In this document: positions 44,653 to 53,517 of the stretch, one piece after another
Layout of the letters: the number at the start of each line of letters is the position of its first letter
Numbering within the stretch: the first letter of the stretch is position 1
Assembly: GCF_020554865.1 (NCBI RefSeq)
Contig: NZ_JAJCIC010000011.1
Span: 1-64,000 of the forward strand
Length of the DNA stretch: 64,000 nucleotides
Origin: Lacrimispora sp. 210928-DFI.3.58
GTDB taxonomy: Bacteria > Bacillota > Clostridia > Lachnospirales > Lachnospiraceae
Direction of reading: 5' to 3'
Notes under the pieces: generated by a model
Told to the model about the DNA's origin: nothing
The model's input: only the letters and a program-made list of their open reading frames with translations
Database searches by the model: none
Program-made: the position numbers and the translations under genes

Positions 44653-45540
44653 ATGACTTATAATCAACTAAAATATGTGATCAGCGTAGCTGAAAACGGC
44701 AGCTTTTCCCGCGCTGCCAAAGAATTATTTATCGCCCAGCCCTCTCTTTCCAATCAGATAAAAGCGCTGGAGGAGGAGCTTGGCACCCCTCTCTTTATCC
44801 GCATGCACCACAATCTGAAACTAACAGAAGCAGGACATGATTTTGTGCTGTACTCCAAAAGGATCATCAACGAATTCGAACATCTTCAGAGCCTGATGCA
44901 GTCATATTCCTCCTACTCACGCGGCAGCCTTGTTGTCGGTACGCTCAGTAATGCGGGGTATATGGGAATTACCGAGACAATTATGACCTTTCAGAGACTG
45001 TATCCAAAGATCAACGTCCGTTTGGTCATGGATCACAGTGACAGGCTGATCGATCTTCTGATGACGCAGGAGGTCGATATTGCTGTCTTAGACACGAATG
45101 AAGCAGCCTTAAAGGAAAACGACTTTCAGTATGTCCAGCTGGAGGAAGAGCCCTTCGTGGTGATCCTTCCCAAAAATCACCATCTGGTAGGTCGCACGGC
45201 TCTTCAGCTCAAGGACATCAAAAACGAAAAGATCATTCTCCCGCAGGACGGTTCCCATGCCCACTCTGTTATTTCCGGTGCACTTCAAAGCGAAGGAGAA
45301 CAGCTGCGTCTGTGTGGACAGTGCAGCAGCACAGAGGGCTGCATCCAAATGGTCGGCTGCGGCTTTGGTATCTCAGTCATTCCTTCTTCTATAGCAAAAA
45401 GCCTGAAAAATGACAGCTTCCATATCATCCCTCTTATACCGCCCATTCGCCGCAAGATCTATCTGGCCATGCTGAAAACCTCTTATCCGGGTTCTATTTC
45501 CGATGAGCTGTTCAGCTTCCTGCAGACGCAGTTTCGATGA
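44653..45540 (+). CDS. LysR-family transcription regulator of module B
   Basis: 295 residues. The winged helix-turn-helix covers residues 1-60 (MTYNQLKYVISVAENGSFSRAAKELFIAQPSLSNQIKALEEELG). The effector domain spans about 90-290, with the usual GTLSNAGY opening strand and GCIQMVGCGFGISVIP hinge. The ATG at 44653 has AAGGAG nine bases upstream and opens the family's standard start; a longer ORF from 44578 adds 25 non-family residues. It is divergent from the DmsA-type gene, the arrangement typical of LysR regulators and their target operon, so it is expected to activate module B when its small-molecule ligand is present. Confidence 0.92.
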   Translation: MTYNQLKYVISVAENGSFSRAAKELFIAQPSLSNQIKALEEELGTPLFIRMHHNLKLTEAGHDFVLYSKRIINEFEHLQSLMQSYSSYSRGSLVVGTLSNAGYMGITETIMTFQRLYPKINVRLVMDHSDRLIDLLMTQEVDIAVLDTNEAALKENDFQYVQLEEEPFVVILPKNHHLVGRTALQLKDIKNEKIILPQDGSHAHSVISGALQSEGEQLRLCGQCSSTEGCIQMVGCGFGISVIPSSIAKSLKNDSFHIIPLIPPIRRKIYLAMLKTSYPGSISDELFSFLQTQFR

Positions 45541-45565
45541 TCCTTCTATTCCTTAAAAGAAATTC

Positions 45566-45589
45566 AAAAGGAGCCCTGAGGCTCCTTTT
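45566..45589. terminator. Bidirectional terminator between LysR and acyltransferase
   Basis: AAAAGGAGCC (45566-45575) pairs perfectly with GGCTCCTTTT (45580-45589) around CTGA. T-runs lie on both strands. The acyltransferase stop codon is inside the right arm. Confidence 0.85.
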
Positions 45590-46757
45590 ACTGCTTATTT
45601 CTATTATTGATCTCATTATATTCGTGCGCCTTCCGGCCTCTCCCGGCTTTATACAGCTGCCACGGCCACAAAAACAGCAGCATCAGCCCAAAGGCAACGG
45701 CAAAGACCGCCAGGCAGGCTTTGTAGCCTGGCATTTCAAACATGGGGATGTAGGCAGTTCCTGTGGCCTTTTCGATTGCCTCGATCACCAGATAGATGGC
45801 AAAGGTCTGGAGAGCGAACAGCGGCAGGGAATTGCGGCCGCAAAACCTCAGGAACCGGGAGCCTTTCAGGAGAAGGGCAGCCATCATCAGGGCCGCTATC
45901 CCCAGGAAGGCAGCCGTATAGTAATAAGGCGCTCCCACGTACACGCAATCGCAGATATTTACATATCCAAAAAGCCTGGGGCCAAAGTAGAAGCTTAAGG
46001 CGGTAAACAGCGGGAACAGGAAGGGCGCCATGGGACGCAGCTTTGGGATTCCTCCCCACTTTGCTATGCCCCAGCCTGCCAGCAGGAAGACGGCGGCGCA
46101 GAGGGCCGAATCCATTTTCCAGGGAAGGCGTTCTCCCACAGGAAGGAAGGGATCGATCCTGCGTATGTGGACGGCTATGACAGCCAGCAGGAGCAGACTG
46201 TAGCATTTTATCAGAAAATGCCTCTTTCCAAACAGCTTAAACCAGCTATAAGCCATAAGCTCCGCCAGAAACAGGGCGATCAGAAACCAGGCCTGGCCCA
46301 CATAGAGGTTGCGGGGCTGGGTGTAGTAAAAGCTCCAGATAAGCTGGGTCCTCCATCCGTCTGCCAGCACCGGGAGACGGTAGGACGGACGCAGCATACA
46401 GACCAGAAAGGCAGCTCCCACGATCACAAGGTAGGGGATCAGCCGCTTTTTCCACTTTTCTTTCAGGAAATGCCCGTAGCCGCTGTAACGCTCAGGCTTA
46501 AAGGTCATGCCTGACAGGAAGAAAAATGCAGGCATGTGGAAGGTAAATATCCAGTTGGAAGGCCAATCGTGGAGCAGCAGGATATGCCCCAGGACAGTTG
46601 CCATAAGGGCCATGCCCTTTGCCGTGTCGATCTCCGGCTGCCTGGACAGCGCCCGGCTGGCTGCGGCGGACGCATTCTCCTTGGCGGGCGTTGCGGCGGC
46701 CGCTTTCTCCGTAACAAACGTTTTCTCTGCAATGGTCTTTGCTTCCATAACAGGCAT
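45588..46757 (-). CDS. Acyltransferase 3 family membrane protein
   Basis: 389 residues with about ten hydrophobic helices. Family features: RQPEIDTAKGMALMATVLGHI in the first helix (the His is the conserved active-site candidate) and the FTFHMPAFFFLSGMTFKP helix. An Ala/Glu-rich cytoplasmic extension of about 40 residues precedes the first helix. These proteins transfer acyl groups (often acetyl or succinyl) to sugars, polysaccharides or peptidoglycan at the membrane. GGAG lies six bases before the ATG. It starts three bases after the exonuclease gene stop. The acceptor is unknown. Confidence 0.85.
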   Translation of the reverse strand: MPVMEAKTIAEKTFVTEKAAAATPAKENASAAASRALSRQPEIDTAKGMALMATVLGHILLLHDWPSNWIFTFHMPAFFFLSGMTFKPERYSGYGHFLKEKWKKRLIPYLVIVGAAFLVCMLRPSYRLPVLADGWRTQLIWSFYYTQPRNLYVGQAWFLIALFLAELMAYSWFKLFGKRHFLIKCYSLLLLAVIAVHIRRIDPFLPVGERLPWKMDSALCAAVFLLAGWGIAKWGGIPKLRPMAPFLFPLFTALSFYFGPRLFGYVNICDCVYVGAPYYYTAAFLGIAALMMAALLLKGSRFLRFCGRNSLPLFALQTFAIYLVIEAIEKATGTAYIPMFEMPGYKACLAVFAVAFGLMLLFLWPWQLYKAGRGRKAHEYNEINNRNKQ

Positions 46758-46760
46758 CCT

Positions 46761-47516
46761 TTACTCCAAAACCAGCTCCACCGGGCAGTGGTCGGAGCCA
46801 AAGATATCTGTGTGGATATCCACACTTACAAGGCGCGGCTTTAAAGCTTCGGAAACGCAGAAGTAGTCAATGCGCCACCCTGCATTTTTCTCTCTGGCCT
46901 TAAAACGGTAGGACCACCAGGAGTAGATGCCCTCCTTGTCCGGGTTGAAATAGCGCCAGGTGTCAATGAAGCCTGCCTCTAAGAGTGTTGTGAATTTTCC
47001 GCGTTCCTCATCGGTGAAGCCTGCATTTTTCCGGTTGGTCTTTGGGTTCTTTAAGTCGATCTCCTTGTGAGCCACGTTTAAGTCTCCGCAGAAGACCACA
47101 GGCTTTTTCTCCTCCAGGCTCTTTAAATAGGCCAGGAAATCGTCCTCCCACTGCATCCTGTAGTCCAGCCTTGCAAGGCCGTCCTGGGAATTGGGGGTAT
47201 AGCAGGTCACCACATAGTAATCCTCAAACTCCGCCGTGATCACCCGCCCCTCCTGGTCGTGCTCCTCCATGCCGATCCCATAGGACACGGAAAGAGGCTC
47301 TGTTTTTGTAAACACAGCTGTGCCGGAATATCCCTTCTTTTTGGCATAGTTCCAGTACTGGTGATAGCCTGGAAGCTCCAGCTCGATCTGTCCCTCCTGG
47401 AGCTTGCTTTCCTGTATACAGAATATATCTGCGTCCGCTTCCTCGAAATAATCTAAAAATCCTTTTCCCACACAGGCTCTGAGGCCATTGACGTTCCAGG
47501 ATATGAGTTTTGTCAT
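46761..47516 (-). CDS. xth: Exodeoxyribonuclease III (AP endonuclease)
   Basis: 251 residues. Endonuclease/exonuclease/phosphatase fold with all ExoIII motifs: [12 protein letters not shown] (Asn), FCIQESKLQ (metal Glu), [21 protein letters not shown] (Asp/Asn), WRIDYFCVS and GSDHCPVEL (catalytic Asp and His). It cuts DNA 5' to abasic sites in base-excision repair. AGGAG lies eight bases before the ATG. The following acyltransferase gene may share the transcript. Confidence 0.96.
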   Translation of the reverse strand: MTKLISWNVNGLRACVGKGFLDYFEEADADIFCIQESKLQEGQIELELPGYHQYWNYAKKKGYSGTAVFTKTEPLSVSYGIGMEEHDQEGRVITAEFEDYYVVTCYTPNSQDGLARLDYRMQWEDDFLAYLKSLEEKKPVVFCGDLNVAHKEIDLKNPKTNRKNAGFTDEERGKFTTLLEAGFIDTWRYFNPDKEGIYSWWSYRFKAREKNAGWRIDYFCVSEALKPRLVSVDIHTDIFGSDHCPVELVLE

Positions 47517-47701
47517 CTTTCTGCTCCTTTTCTATGAAAGTCCTGCCGCCGTGAGGCGGCATGTATTCAGGTATGCCCAATGCGCCAGCCAGACTTTCGC
47601 GGTGCGGCGGCACGTCCGCCCGCCAGGCGCATGCAGGTTTTCTATACGTGCTTTTGGAATCTCCTTATGTCTGATTTTGTGAGCTGCTCAAGGTACGGCT
47701 A
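47517..47701. repeat. Hairpin-rich spacer between luxS and xth
   Basis: TGCCGCC-gtga-GGCGGCA (47544-47561) is a perfect 7-bp stem. A nested set follows: TGCGCC (47581-47586) with GGCGCA (47626-47631), enclosing GGCGG and CCGCC. It lies after luxS and before xth on the minus strand and may end luxS transcription, but no T-tract follows. Confidence 0.5.
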
Positions 47702-48187
47702 TTACTCCGGGTAAACCAGCCTGGACTCCGGGTACTCATCGATATGGTATAATACCTCCAGATATTTCTTTGCCAGGTAATTTGCCATTCCCAGATTCAT
47801 GTCAAGATAATTTCCGCAGTCCTTTGCCGCTGCTCCGGGAACCTCTCCCCGGAAATCACGGATAAACTCATACATTTCCACCATGAGCGGCAGGATCCTG
47901 CGGGAATCGTAATCCCCTGCCAGCAAAAGATAAAAGCCCGTTCTGCAGCCCATTGGTCCAAAGTAGACCGTCTTTTCCCCATATTCCTTATGGTTGCGCA
48001 GAAAAGTAGCGCCCAGATGCTCGATGGTGTGCATTTCCGCTGTGTTCATCACCGGCTCCTCGTTGGGCGAGGTCATGCGCAGGTCGAAGGTAGTGACAAC
48101 ACTGTTTCCCACCTTGTCCTTCCTGGATACGTACACGCCGGGCTGCAATTTTATATGGTCAATGGTAAAGCTCGCGATTTTTTCCAT
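47702..48187 (-). CDS. luxS: S-ribosylhomocysteine lyase
   Basis: 161 residues, full length. It cleaves S-ribosylhomocysteine to homocysteine and the AI-2 precursor in the activated-methyl cycle. Zinc ligands are His53 and His57 (HTIEH) and Cys124 (KDCGNY); the catalytic Cys81 lies in GPMGCRTGFY. GGAGG lies eight bases before the ATG. No pfs or methionine gene is adjacent. Confidence 0.97.
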   Translation of the reverse strand: MEKIASFTIDHIKLQPGVYVSRKDKVGNSVVTTFDLRMTSPNEEPVMNTAEMHTIEHLGATFLRNHKEYGEKTVYFGPMGCRTGFYLLLAGDYDSRRILPLMVEMYEFIRDFRGEVPGAAAKDCGNYLDMNLGMANYLAKKYLEVLYHIDEYPESRLVYPE

Positions 48188-48269
48188 TTGTGTAACCTCC
48201 TTTTGAATGCTATGTACTCTTGAAATCTCTTTGTGTCCAGTACATTACCGTTTACTTAAAATGGAAGAA

Positions 48270-48294
48270 GGGTGCTGCAATCAATGCAGCGCCC
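48270..48294 (-). terminator. Terminator of second ABC-F gene
   Basis: GGGTGCTGCA (48270-48279) pairs with TGCAGCGCCC (48285-48294) with one wobble. The minus strand continues TTCTTCCATTTT. It lies 25 bases after the stop codon. Confidence 0.65.
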
Positions 48295-48318
48295 TGCTCT
48301 CTTTCCTTCTTGCTGTGA

Positions 48319-49956
48319 TCAATCGTCTTCCTCATCGCTGGCTGCAACTGTAAAGGTAAATCTCTTGCGCGCCATCTCATCGCTGGCCAGATATTCATCG
48401 TAGGTAGTGATCTTATCGATCAGCTTGCCGCCGATGATCTCCATGATGCGGTTGGCCGTGGTCTGGACGATCTGGTGGTCACGGGATGAGAAGATCATCA
48501 CGCCTGGGAACTTGATCATGCCGCGGTTCAGTGCGTCGATGGATTCCATGTCCAGATGGTCCGTTGGCTCATCCAGCATCAGCACATTGGCACCGGAGAT
48601 CATAAGCTTTGACAGCATGCAACGGACCTTCTCTCCTCCTGAGAGGACCTTTACTTTCTTTACGCCGTCCTCTCCTGCAAAGAGCATACGTCCCAAAAAG
48701 CCGCGGACATAGGTCACATCCTTTTCAGGTGAATACTGGGTCAGCCATTCCACAATCGTGTCATCGTTGTTGAACTCATGGGAGTTATCCTTGGGGAAAT
48801 AGGACTGTGTGGTGGTAAGTCCCCACTTGTAATTTCCCTCGTCAGGCTCCATCTCCCCGGACAGGATCTTAAACAGAACGGTCTTTGCCCGCTCATTTGG
48901 TCCTACCAGGGCCACCTTATCCTCACGTCCCAGGATAAAGGAGATATCATCCAGGATCTTCTCGCCATCAATGGTCTTGCTCAAATGCTCTACGGTCAGG
49001 ACCTCGTTGCCGATCTCACGGGCAGGACGGAAGTCAATGTAGGGGTATTTGCGGCTGGAGGGCTTAATGTCATCCAGCTCGATCTTTTCCAGAGCACGCT
49101 TACGGGAGGTAGCCTGCTTTGACTTGGAAGCATTGGCAGAGAAGCGCTGGATGAACTCCTGGAGCTCCTTGATCTTCTCCTCCTTTTTGCGGTTGGCTTC
49201 CTTCATCTGCTTGATGATCAGCTGGCTGGACTCAACCCAGAAGTCATAGTTACCTGCATACAGCTGGATCTTTCCATAGTCAATATCTGCGATCTGTGTG
49301 CAGACCTTATTTAAGAAATAACGGTCATGGGATACCACGATGACGGTATTTTCAAAATTGATAAGGAACTCCTCCAGCCATGCAATCGCGTCCAGATCCA
49401 GGTGGTTGGTAGGCTCGTCGAGAAGCAGGATGTCCGGATTTCCAAACAGTGCCTGGGCTAAAAGCACCTTCACCTTCTGTGCTCCCAGAAGAGTGTTCAT
49501 CTGGGCATAGTGAAGCTCCGGTTCAATGCCTAAGCCGTTCAGCAGGCTCTCTGCATCGGACTCTGCCTCCCAGCCGTTCATGGTGGCAAACTCGCCCTCC
49601 AGCTCAGCAGCCTTGATGCCATCCTCGTCTGTGAAGTCCTCCTTCATGTAGATGGCTTCCTTTTCCTTCATGATCTGATACAGTCTGGCATTGCCCATAA
49701 TGACCGTATCGAGCACGGTATACTCATCGTATTTGAAATGGTCCTGCTGCAAAAAGGACAGCCTCTGTCCCGGTGTAATAGCAACCTCGCCGCTGGTAGG
49801 CTCCAGCTGGCCGGAAAGAATGCGCAGGAAGGTAGATTTTCCTGCTCCGTTGGCGCCGATCAGGCCATAGCAGTTGCCTTCTGTAAACTTGATATTTACA
49901 TCCTCAAACAATGCCTTCTTGCCCACACGAAGAGATATGTTATTTGCACTAATCAT
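48319..49956 (-). CDS. ABC-F family ATPase, YbiT-like, with altered second ABC domain
   Basis: 545 residues, two ABC domains. The first is standard (GANGAGKST, DEPTNHLD, SHDR). The second has Walker A GPNERAKTV in place of GxxGxGK(S/T) and an H-loop FSSRDHQ where family members have SHD; signature LSGGEKVRC and DEPTDHLD are kept. A Lys/Glu-rich linker with ANASKSKQATSRKRALEK lies near 240-280. The changed Walker A resembles one I recall in YbiT-type proteins, but the His-to-Arg change is unusual. The ATG at 49956 (AAAGG nine bases upstream) gives the family start MISANNISL. Ribosome-associated function is inferred. Confidence 0.9.
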   Translation of the reverse strand: MISANNISLRVGKKALFEDVNIKFTEGNCYGLIGANGAGKSTFLRILSGQLEPTSGEVAITPGQRLSFLQQDHFKYDEYTVLDTVIMGNARLYQIMKEKEAIYMKEDFTDEDGIKAAELEGEFATMNGWEAESDAESLLNGLGIEPELHYAQMNTLLGAQKVKVLLAQALFGNPDILLLDEPTNHLDLDAIAWLEEFLINFENTVIVVSHDRYFLNKVCTQIADIDYGKIQLYAGNYDFWVESSQLIIKQMKEANRKKEEKIKELQEFIQRFSANASKSKQATSRKRALEKIELDDIKPSSRKYPYIDFRPAREIGNEVLTVEHLSKTIDGEKILDDISFILGREDKVALVGPNERAKTVLFKILSGEMEPDEGNYKWGLTTTQSYFPKDNSHEFNNDDTIVEWLTQYSPEKDVTYVRGFLGRMLFAGEDGVKKVKVLSGGEKVRCMLSKLMISGANVLMLDEPTDHLDMESIDALNRGMIKFPGVMIFSSRDHQIVQTTANRIMEIIGGKLIDKITTYDEYLASDEMARKRFTFTVAASDEEDD

Positions 49957-50030
49957 GTTTCTTAACCTTTCTGATAATCTTTTTTCGTTCTGTCCCTTTT
50001 TTGGAACATATGTTAATAGTTTTCTCGCTA

Positions 50031-50059
50031 AAAGAGGGGTCATGCTTTGGCCCCTCTTT
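50031..50059 (-). terminator. Terminator after the 50.1-kb lipoprotein gene
   Basis: AAAGAGGGG (50031-50039) pairs with CCCCTCTTT (50051-50059) around an 11-base loop. The minus strand continues TAGCGAG. It lies 66 bases beyond the stop. It could also serve as a leader hairpin for the ABC-F gene, 75 bases further on. Confidence 0.5.
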
Positions 50060-50124
50060 CATAGCTTGTTCAATATCAGATTGTACAGGGAAATGCGGTA
50101 GTTTGCAAGGGTTTTTGCAAAATT

Positions 50125-50754
50125 TTAAAGTGCCTCCACCATAATCGGGAAATTGGAGTTCAGGGCACTTATATAGGTTACTCTCACCTGGTCGCCGCTG
50201 TCTCTGTTCAGTGCCCCTTCTTCTATGGGGCAGTTGTCCTTCATAAAGCTAAGCTCCTGTCCTCCCTCTGTCTTTAAGGTAAAGGTACTCATGGCGTTAG
50301 CCGTGGTCTCGCCGGACACCTCCTCAAAGCTCCACTCCTCCTGCTCCGGCAGCGCCACCACCATGACGGCATCCTTATGGTCCCCGGTTTCCGTGACACA
50401 GGCAATGGCGATCTGTTTGTCCTTCTCGATGTCTGTCTCCACGTCCCGGATATCGGAAAGCTTAAGCTTATAAGTCTCTCCATCATCGGCCGCAAGCTCA
50501 AAGCTCAGCCCATCCTCCGCAACCTCTTTTACCGTTCCCTGGAGCATGTAATAGGCTGTTTCTCCCAGCTGCTCCTCTGAGGAATCCACCGGTTCCGTCG
50601 GTTCGGCGGCCTTTGTGGTCTCAGTGACGGAGGACTCTGCCTGTGCAGCCGTTGTCGGCTCAGTGGCCTCCGTACCCGTCTTCTTTCCGCAGCCCGCTGC
50701 CAGGACGACGGCTGCGGCTATTGCTGCAGCTATCCTATATGGATGTTTTTTCAT
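50125..50754 (-). CDS. Lipoprotein related to the first gene of the window
   Basis: 209 residues. Signal peptide with a lipobox ending at Cys22 (VLAAGC), then a Thr/Glu/Ala linker to about residue 60. The remainder has a module of the same pattern as in the 125-946 protein: 'LQGTVKEVAEDGLSFEL' followed by 'KDKQIAIACVTE', and a second, weaker 'STFTLKTEGGQELSF' unit. Function is unknown. AAGGAG precedes the ATG. It is divergent from the WG-repeat lipoprotein. Confidence 0.75.
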   Translation of the reverse strand: MKKHPYRIAAAIAAAVVLAAGCGKKTGTEATEPTTAAQAESSVTETTKAAEPTEPVDSSEEQLGETAYYMLQGTVKEVAEDGLSFELAADDGETYKLKLSDIRDVETDIEKDKQIAIACVTETGDHKDAVMVVALPEQEEWSFEEVSGETTANAMSTFTLKTEGGQELSFMKDNCPIEEGALNRDSGDQVRVTYISALNSNFPIMVEAL

Positions 50755-51044
50755 GTTCTTTCTCTCCTTCCCTTATGCCAAACCTATTATTCTATGAAGA
50801 ATACCATCATAAGGAAGGAATTTCAAGGAATTTTCTATTAAACATTTCTTATATTCCCTCTCCGCTGTACTCCTCCCGATTTTCAATTGCCCGGACTTCC
50901 GGCAACAACTGGGATCCTCCGGTGAAACCCGGATCACGAAAGGAATGCCCTTTATAAAGAAAAACGTAAGATAAACCATATCCAAAATGTAAATGAAACT
51001 GTCTGAGAATATGATATAGTGATGGTAAAGGAAAGGAGACGATC
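50755..51044. other. Divergent promoter region between two lipoprotein genes
   Basis: 290 bases. On the plus strand an extended -10 box TGATATAGT lies at 51012-51020, 24 bases before the ATG. On the minus side I find no clear boxes. No ORF is supported; the sequence is AT-rich towards both starts. Confidence 0.5.
51012..51020 (+). promoter_or_regulatory. Candidate extended -10 promoter
   Basis: TG-A-TATAGT, with poor -35 candidates (AATGAA at 17 bases). Extended -10 sites can work without a good -35. Confidence 0.45.
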
Positions 51045-52469
51045 ATGAAACGAATAAACTATACAGGAACAAAGCAGACCCTGCTCCTGGCAGTGTTAAC
51101 AGCTTCTATGTCCTTGTCTGCCTGCGCTGCAGGGACACCAAAGGAAACTCTTCCGGCAGCCTCTGAAACGTTTGCGGATGCTTCAGGGACACAAGATACC
51201 CCGGACACCACAGCTGACGATATCTTGGAGATCAGCGGCGGTGGATACGAACATACCCTGGAAGACCTTCTTCCCTCCTTTGTGGGAGCCTGGCAGCTTA
51301 ACAGCGCTCTCACTGAGAAATACTTAAAAACATATGATTCCCTGCAGTCCATGTTCGGCACCGGTCTTGGCTCCTATGGAGCCTCCATGGAGATCGATGA
51401 GGACGGCTCCTTCCGTTACTACATTGGGATCGGCCTCGGAGGCACCGGCAAATGCGAGGCCGGGGATGACGGACTCCGTGTCGCCGTTACTCCCTATGAG
51501 GAGCATTCCGCCGAAGAGGAGATCCGCCACCTGAAACTGGCCCAGGAGCAAAGCCTTCCCTGCGTGATCATGGAATATGACGGCGAGGATCTGTACTGGA
51601 CCCCGGATGAGACCGCGCTGCCCAATTATGAGCAAGATGGAAAAACTTATCAGAAAGTGGAGGACCTAAAGGACGGCGGATACCGCTGGGCCAGTGTCCT
51701 TACACAGGCAGCAGTTCATAAGGACCAGTCCGGCAACGAGCAGGCGGACTATGACTCCCAGATGAAAACCTTTGAAAACCTGGAAAACAAAACCTCCCTC
51801 CAGGTCCGCCGTTTTGATAATCTTTTATATTCGGCAGGAGATCACCTGATCTTTGAGTATGATGGAACTGTCAATGTATCCAAAAAGGATGACCTTTACC
51901 ACCCGGTGCTCACCTTTGACATCGGTTCCACCCATGGTATTGTCACCAGAGTTCCAGGCGGCTATATGGTCGGGGACGACAAGGCCTGTACTATCTCCTT
52001 CTATGATGAAGCCTTCCAGCCTATGAAATCCGTCACCGGATACCGCTATCTGGAAAACGGCACCTGCTATAAGGACGGCCTTATGGCAGTCCGGGATATG
52101 GAAACCGGGCTTATGGGCTTTATGGATGAATCGGGAGACATTGCCATTCCCTGCGAATATGCATATGTCAGCGATTTCTCCAACGGCTGCGCCTCTGTCC
52201 TTGCAAATGCCCAGCTCATCTCCTACACGGAGGATAACGGAACGGTTCCCATGTTTGATGCAAAAGGCGGACAGTGGGGCATCATCAATACCAGCGGTTC
52301 CTATGTATTGGAGCCCTCTGACCGCTTTGCCAACACAGACTCCTCTGATCCCGGCATCAGCTATTACTGCGGTGCGAGACGTTTCTCCCTTGTGAGGGCA
52401 GACAAGACGGTTGATTTTCTCGCCATTGATGAGGATCAGAGGGTCATAGAGACCGTGAAGCTGCCGTAG
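51045..52469 (+). CDS. WG-repeat lipoprotein
   Basis: 474 residues. The signal peptide ends at the lipobox SLSAC, followed by a Thr/Asp-rich linker (to about 65). The middle contains no recognised domain but has a repeated G.G...Y.. beta pattern. The C-terminal 130 residues have WG-type repeats: GLMGFMDESGDIAIPCEYAYVSDF and QWGIINTSGSYVLEP. WG repeats are common in surface proteins of Clostridia, and their function is unclear. AAGGAG lies six bases before the ATG. It is one of only three plus-strand genes here. Confidence 0.8.
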   Translation: MKRINYTGTKQTLLLAVLTASMSLSACAAGTPKETLPAASETFADASGTQDTPDTTADDILEISGGGYEHTLEDLLPSFVGAWQLNSALTEKYLKTYDSLQSMFGTGLGSYGASMEIDEDGSFRYYIGIGLGGTGKCEAGDDGLRVAVTPYEEHSAEEEIRHLKLAQEQSLPCVIMEYDGEDLYWTPDETALPNYEQDGKTYQKVEDLKDGGYRWASVLTQAAVHKDQSGNEQADYDSQMKTFENLENKTSLQVRRFDNLLYSAGDHLIFEYDGTVNVSKKDDLYHPVLTFDIGSTHGIVTRVPGGYMVGDDKACTISFYDEAFQPMKSVTGYRYLENGTCYKDGLMAVRDMETGLMGFMDESGDIAIPCEYAYVSDFSNGCASVLANAQLISYTEDNGTVPMFDAKGGQWGIINTSGSYVLEPSDRFANTDSSDPGISYYCGARRFSLVRADKTVDFLAIDEDQRVIETVKLP

Positions 52470-52590
52470 TATACCGGCATACTCAGCGCTTCAAGGCAGA
52501 CCTCCAACCCCGCCAGTACAGGATCATACCTGCATGGCGTACACACATTCTTATAATAAGCCATTTCATATTTTGTGACAGATCCAAAAT

Positions 52591-52630
52591 GGGCCACACC
52601 GTCCTTTCACAGACAGTATGGCCCGCTTTT
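52591..52630 (+). terminator. Terminator of the WG-repeat gene
   Basis: GGGCCA (52591-52596) pairs with TGGCCC (52619-52624), extended by CAC with GTA, and is followed by GCTTTTTC. Located 122 bases past the stop. Confidence 0.7.
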
Positions 52631-52732
52631 TCATTTTTCAAGCATACGAAAACGCCTTCCTGCACTATGGCAGCCAGCCTGCAGCGCATTTTCCTGCACA
52701 CATTGCCCCATAGAGCTGGGCGCTTTCGTTTC

Positions 52733-53497
52733 TTACAGGATCGCTCCGTAGCGTCCTAAAAAGCTCTGTGTCCGCTCATTATCAGAGGCAAATACCTTCT
52801 CCGGGGAGCCTTCCTCCACAATGACGCCTCCTGCCATGAAGATCACTCTGTGGGAAATATCCCGTGCAAATGCCATCTCGTGGGTGACGATCACCATGGC
52901 AATGTCCAGATCCGCCAGGGATTTGATGACCTTCAGGACTTCCCCTGTCAGCTCCGGATCCAGGGCGGAGGTGGGCTCATCAAAAAAGAGGATCTTCGGT
53001 TTTAATGCCAGGGCTCTTGCAATGGCTACACGCTGGCACTGGCCGCCGGAGAGCTGGCAGGGATACGCATTTTCCTTATCCTCCAGGCCCATTTTTTTCA
53101 GAAGCTCTCTGGCTTCCTTATAAACCGTCTCTTTGTCCCGCTTCTGTACATGAATGGGGGCGTCTGTGATATTTTTCATAACAGAGAAATGAGGAAACAG
53201 GTTAAAATTCTGGAAAACCAGGCCATATTGGCTCTGTATCTCCTTCAGCTCCTTTTTTCCCGCATAGGCCACCTGTCCATTCTCGCCTGTCCAGGCTGCT
53301 TTCTGTCCCAGATAAATGATCTCTCCGCTGTCCATGGTTTCCAGCATCGTGGCACACCGCAGCAGGGTGGATTTGCCGGAGCCGGAGGGACCGATGATGG
53401 ATACGATCTCCCCTTCCTCCACACTCATGGAAATATCCTTGATAACGGATAACTCTCCAAAGGACTTTTCCACATGATTCAGTTCCAAAAGCTTCAT
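52733..53497 (-). CDS. Polar amino-acid ABC transporter ATPase (GlnQ-like)
   Basis: 254 residues. Walker A GPSGSGKST, Q-loop FQNFNLFPH, signature LSGGQCQRVAIARAL, Walker B ILFFDEPTSALDPELTGEV and the H-loop VTHEM are all present, in the form typical of GlnQ/HisP importers. The start ATG (53497) has GGAGG ten bases upstream. A longer ORF overlaps the permease gene and lacks a ribosome site. It starts 20 bases after the permease stop. It powers import of the amino acid bound by the lipoprotein encoded upstream. Confidence 0.95.
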   Translation of the reverse strand: MKLLELNHVEKSFGELSVIKDISMSVEEGEIVSIIGPSGSGKSTLLRCATMLETMDSGEIIYLGQKAAWTGENGQVAYAGKKELKEIQSQYGLVFQNFNLFPHFSVMKNITDAPIHVQKRDKETVYKEARELLKKMGLEDKENAYPCQLSGGQCQRVAIARALALKPKILFFDEPTSALDPELTGEVLKVIKSLADLDIAMVIVTHEMAFARDISHRVIFMAGGVIVEEGSPEKVFASDNERTQSFLGRYGAIL

Positions 53498-53517
53498 AAT
53501 CCACAATCCTCCTGCTT

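Noticed and set aside
52483..52701. Minus-strand 72-codon ORF after the WG-repeat gene
   Set aside because: It crosses a plus-strand terminator, has no ribosome site and resembles no protein.
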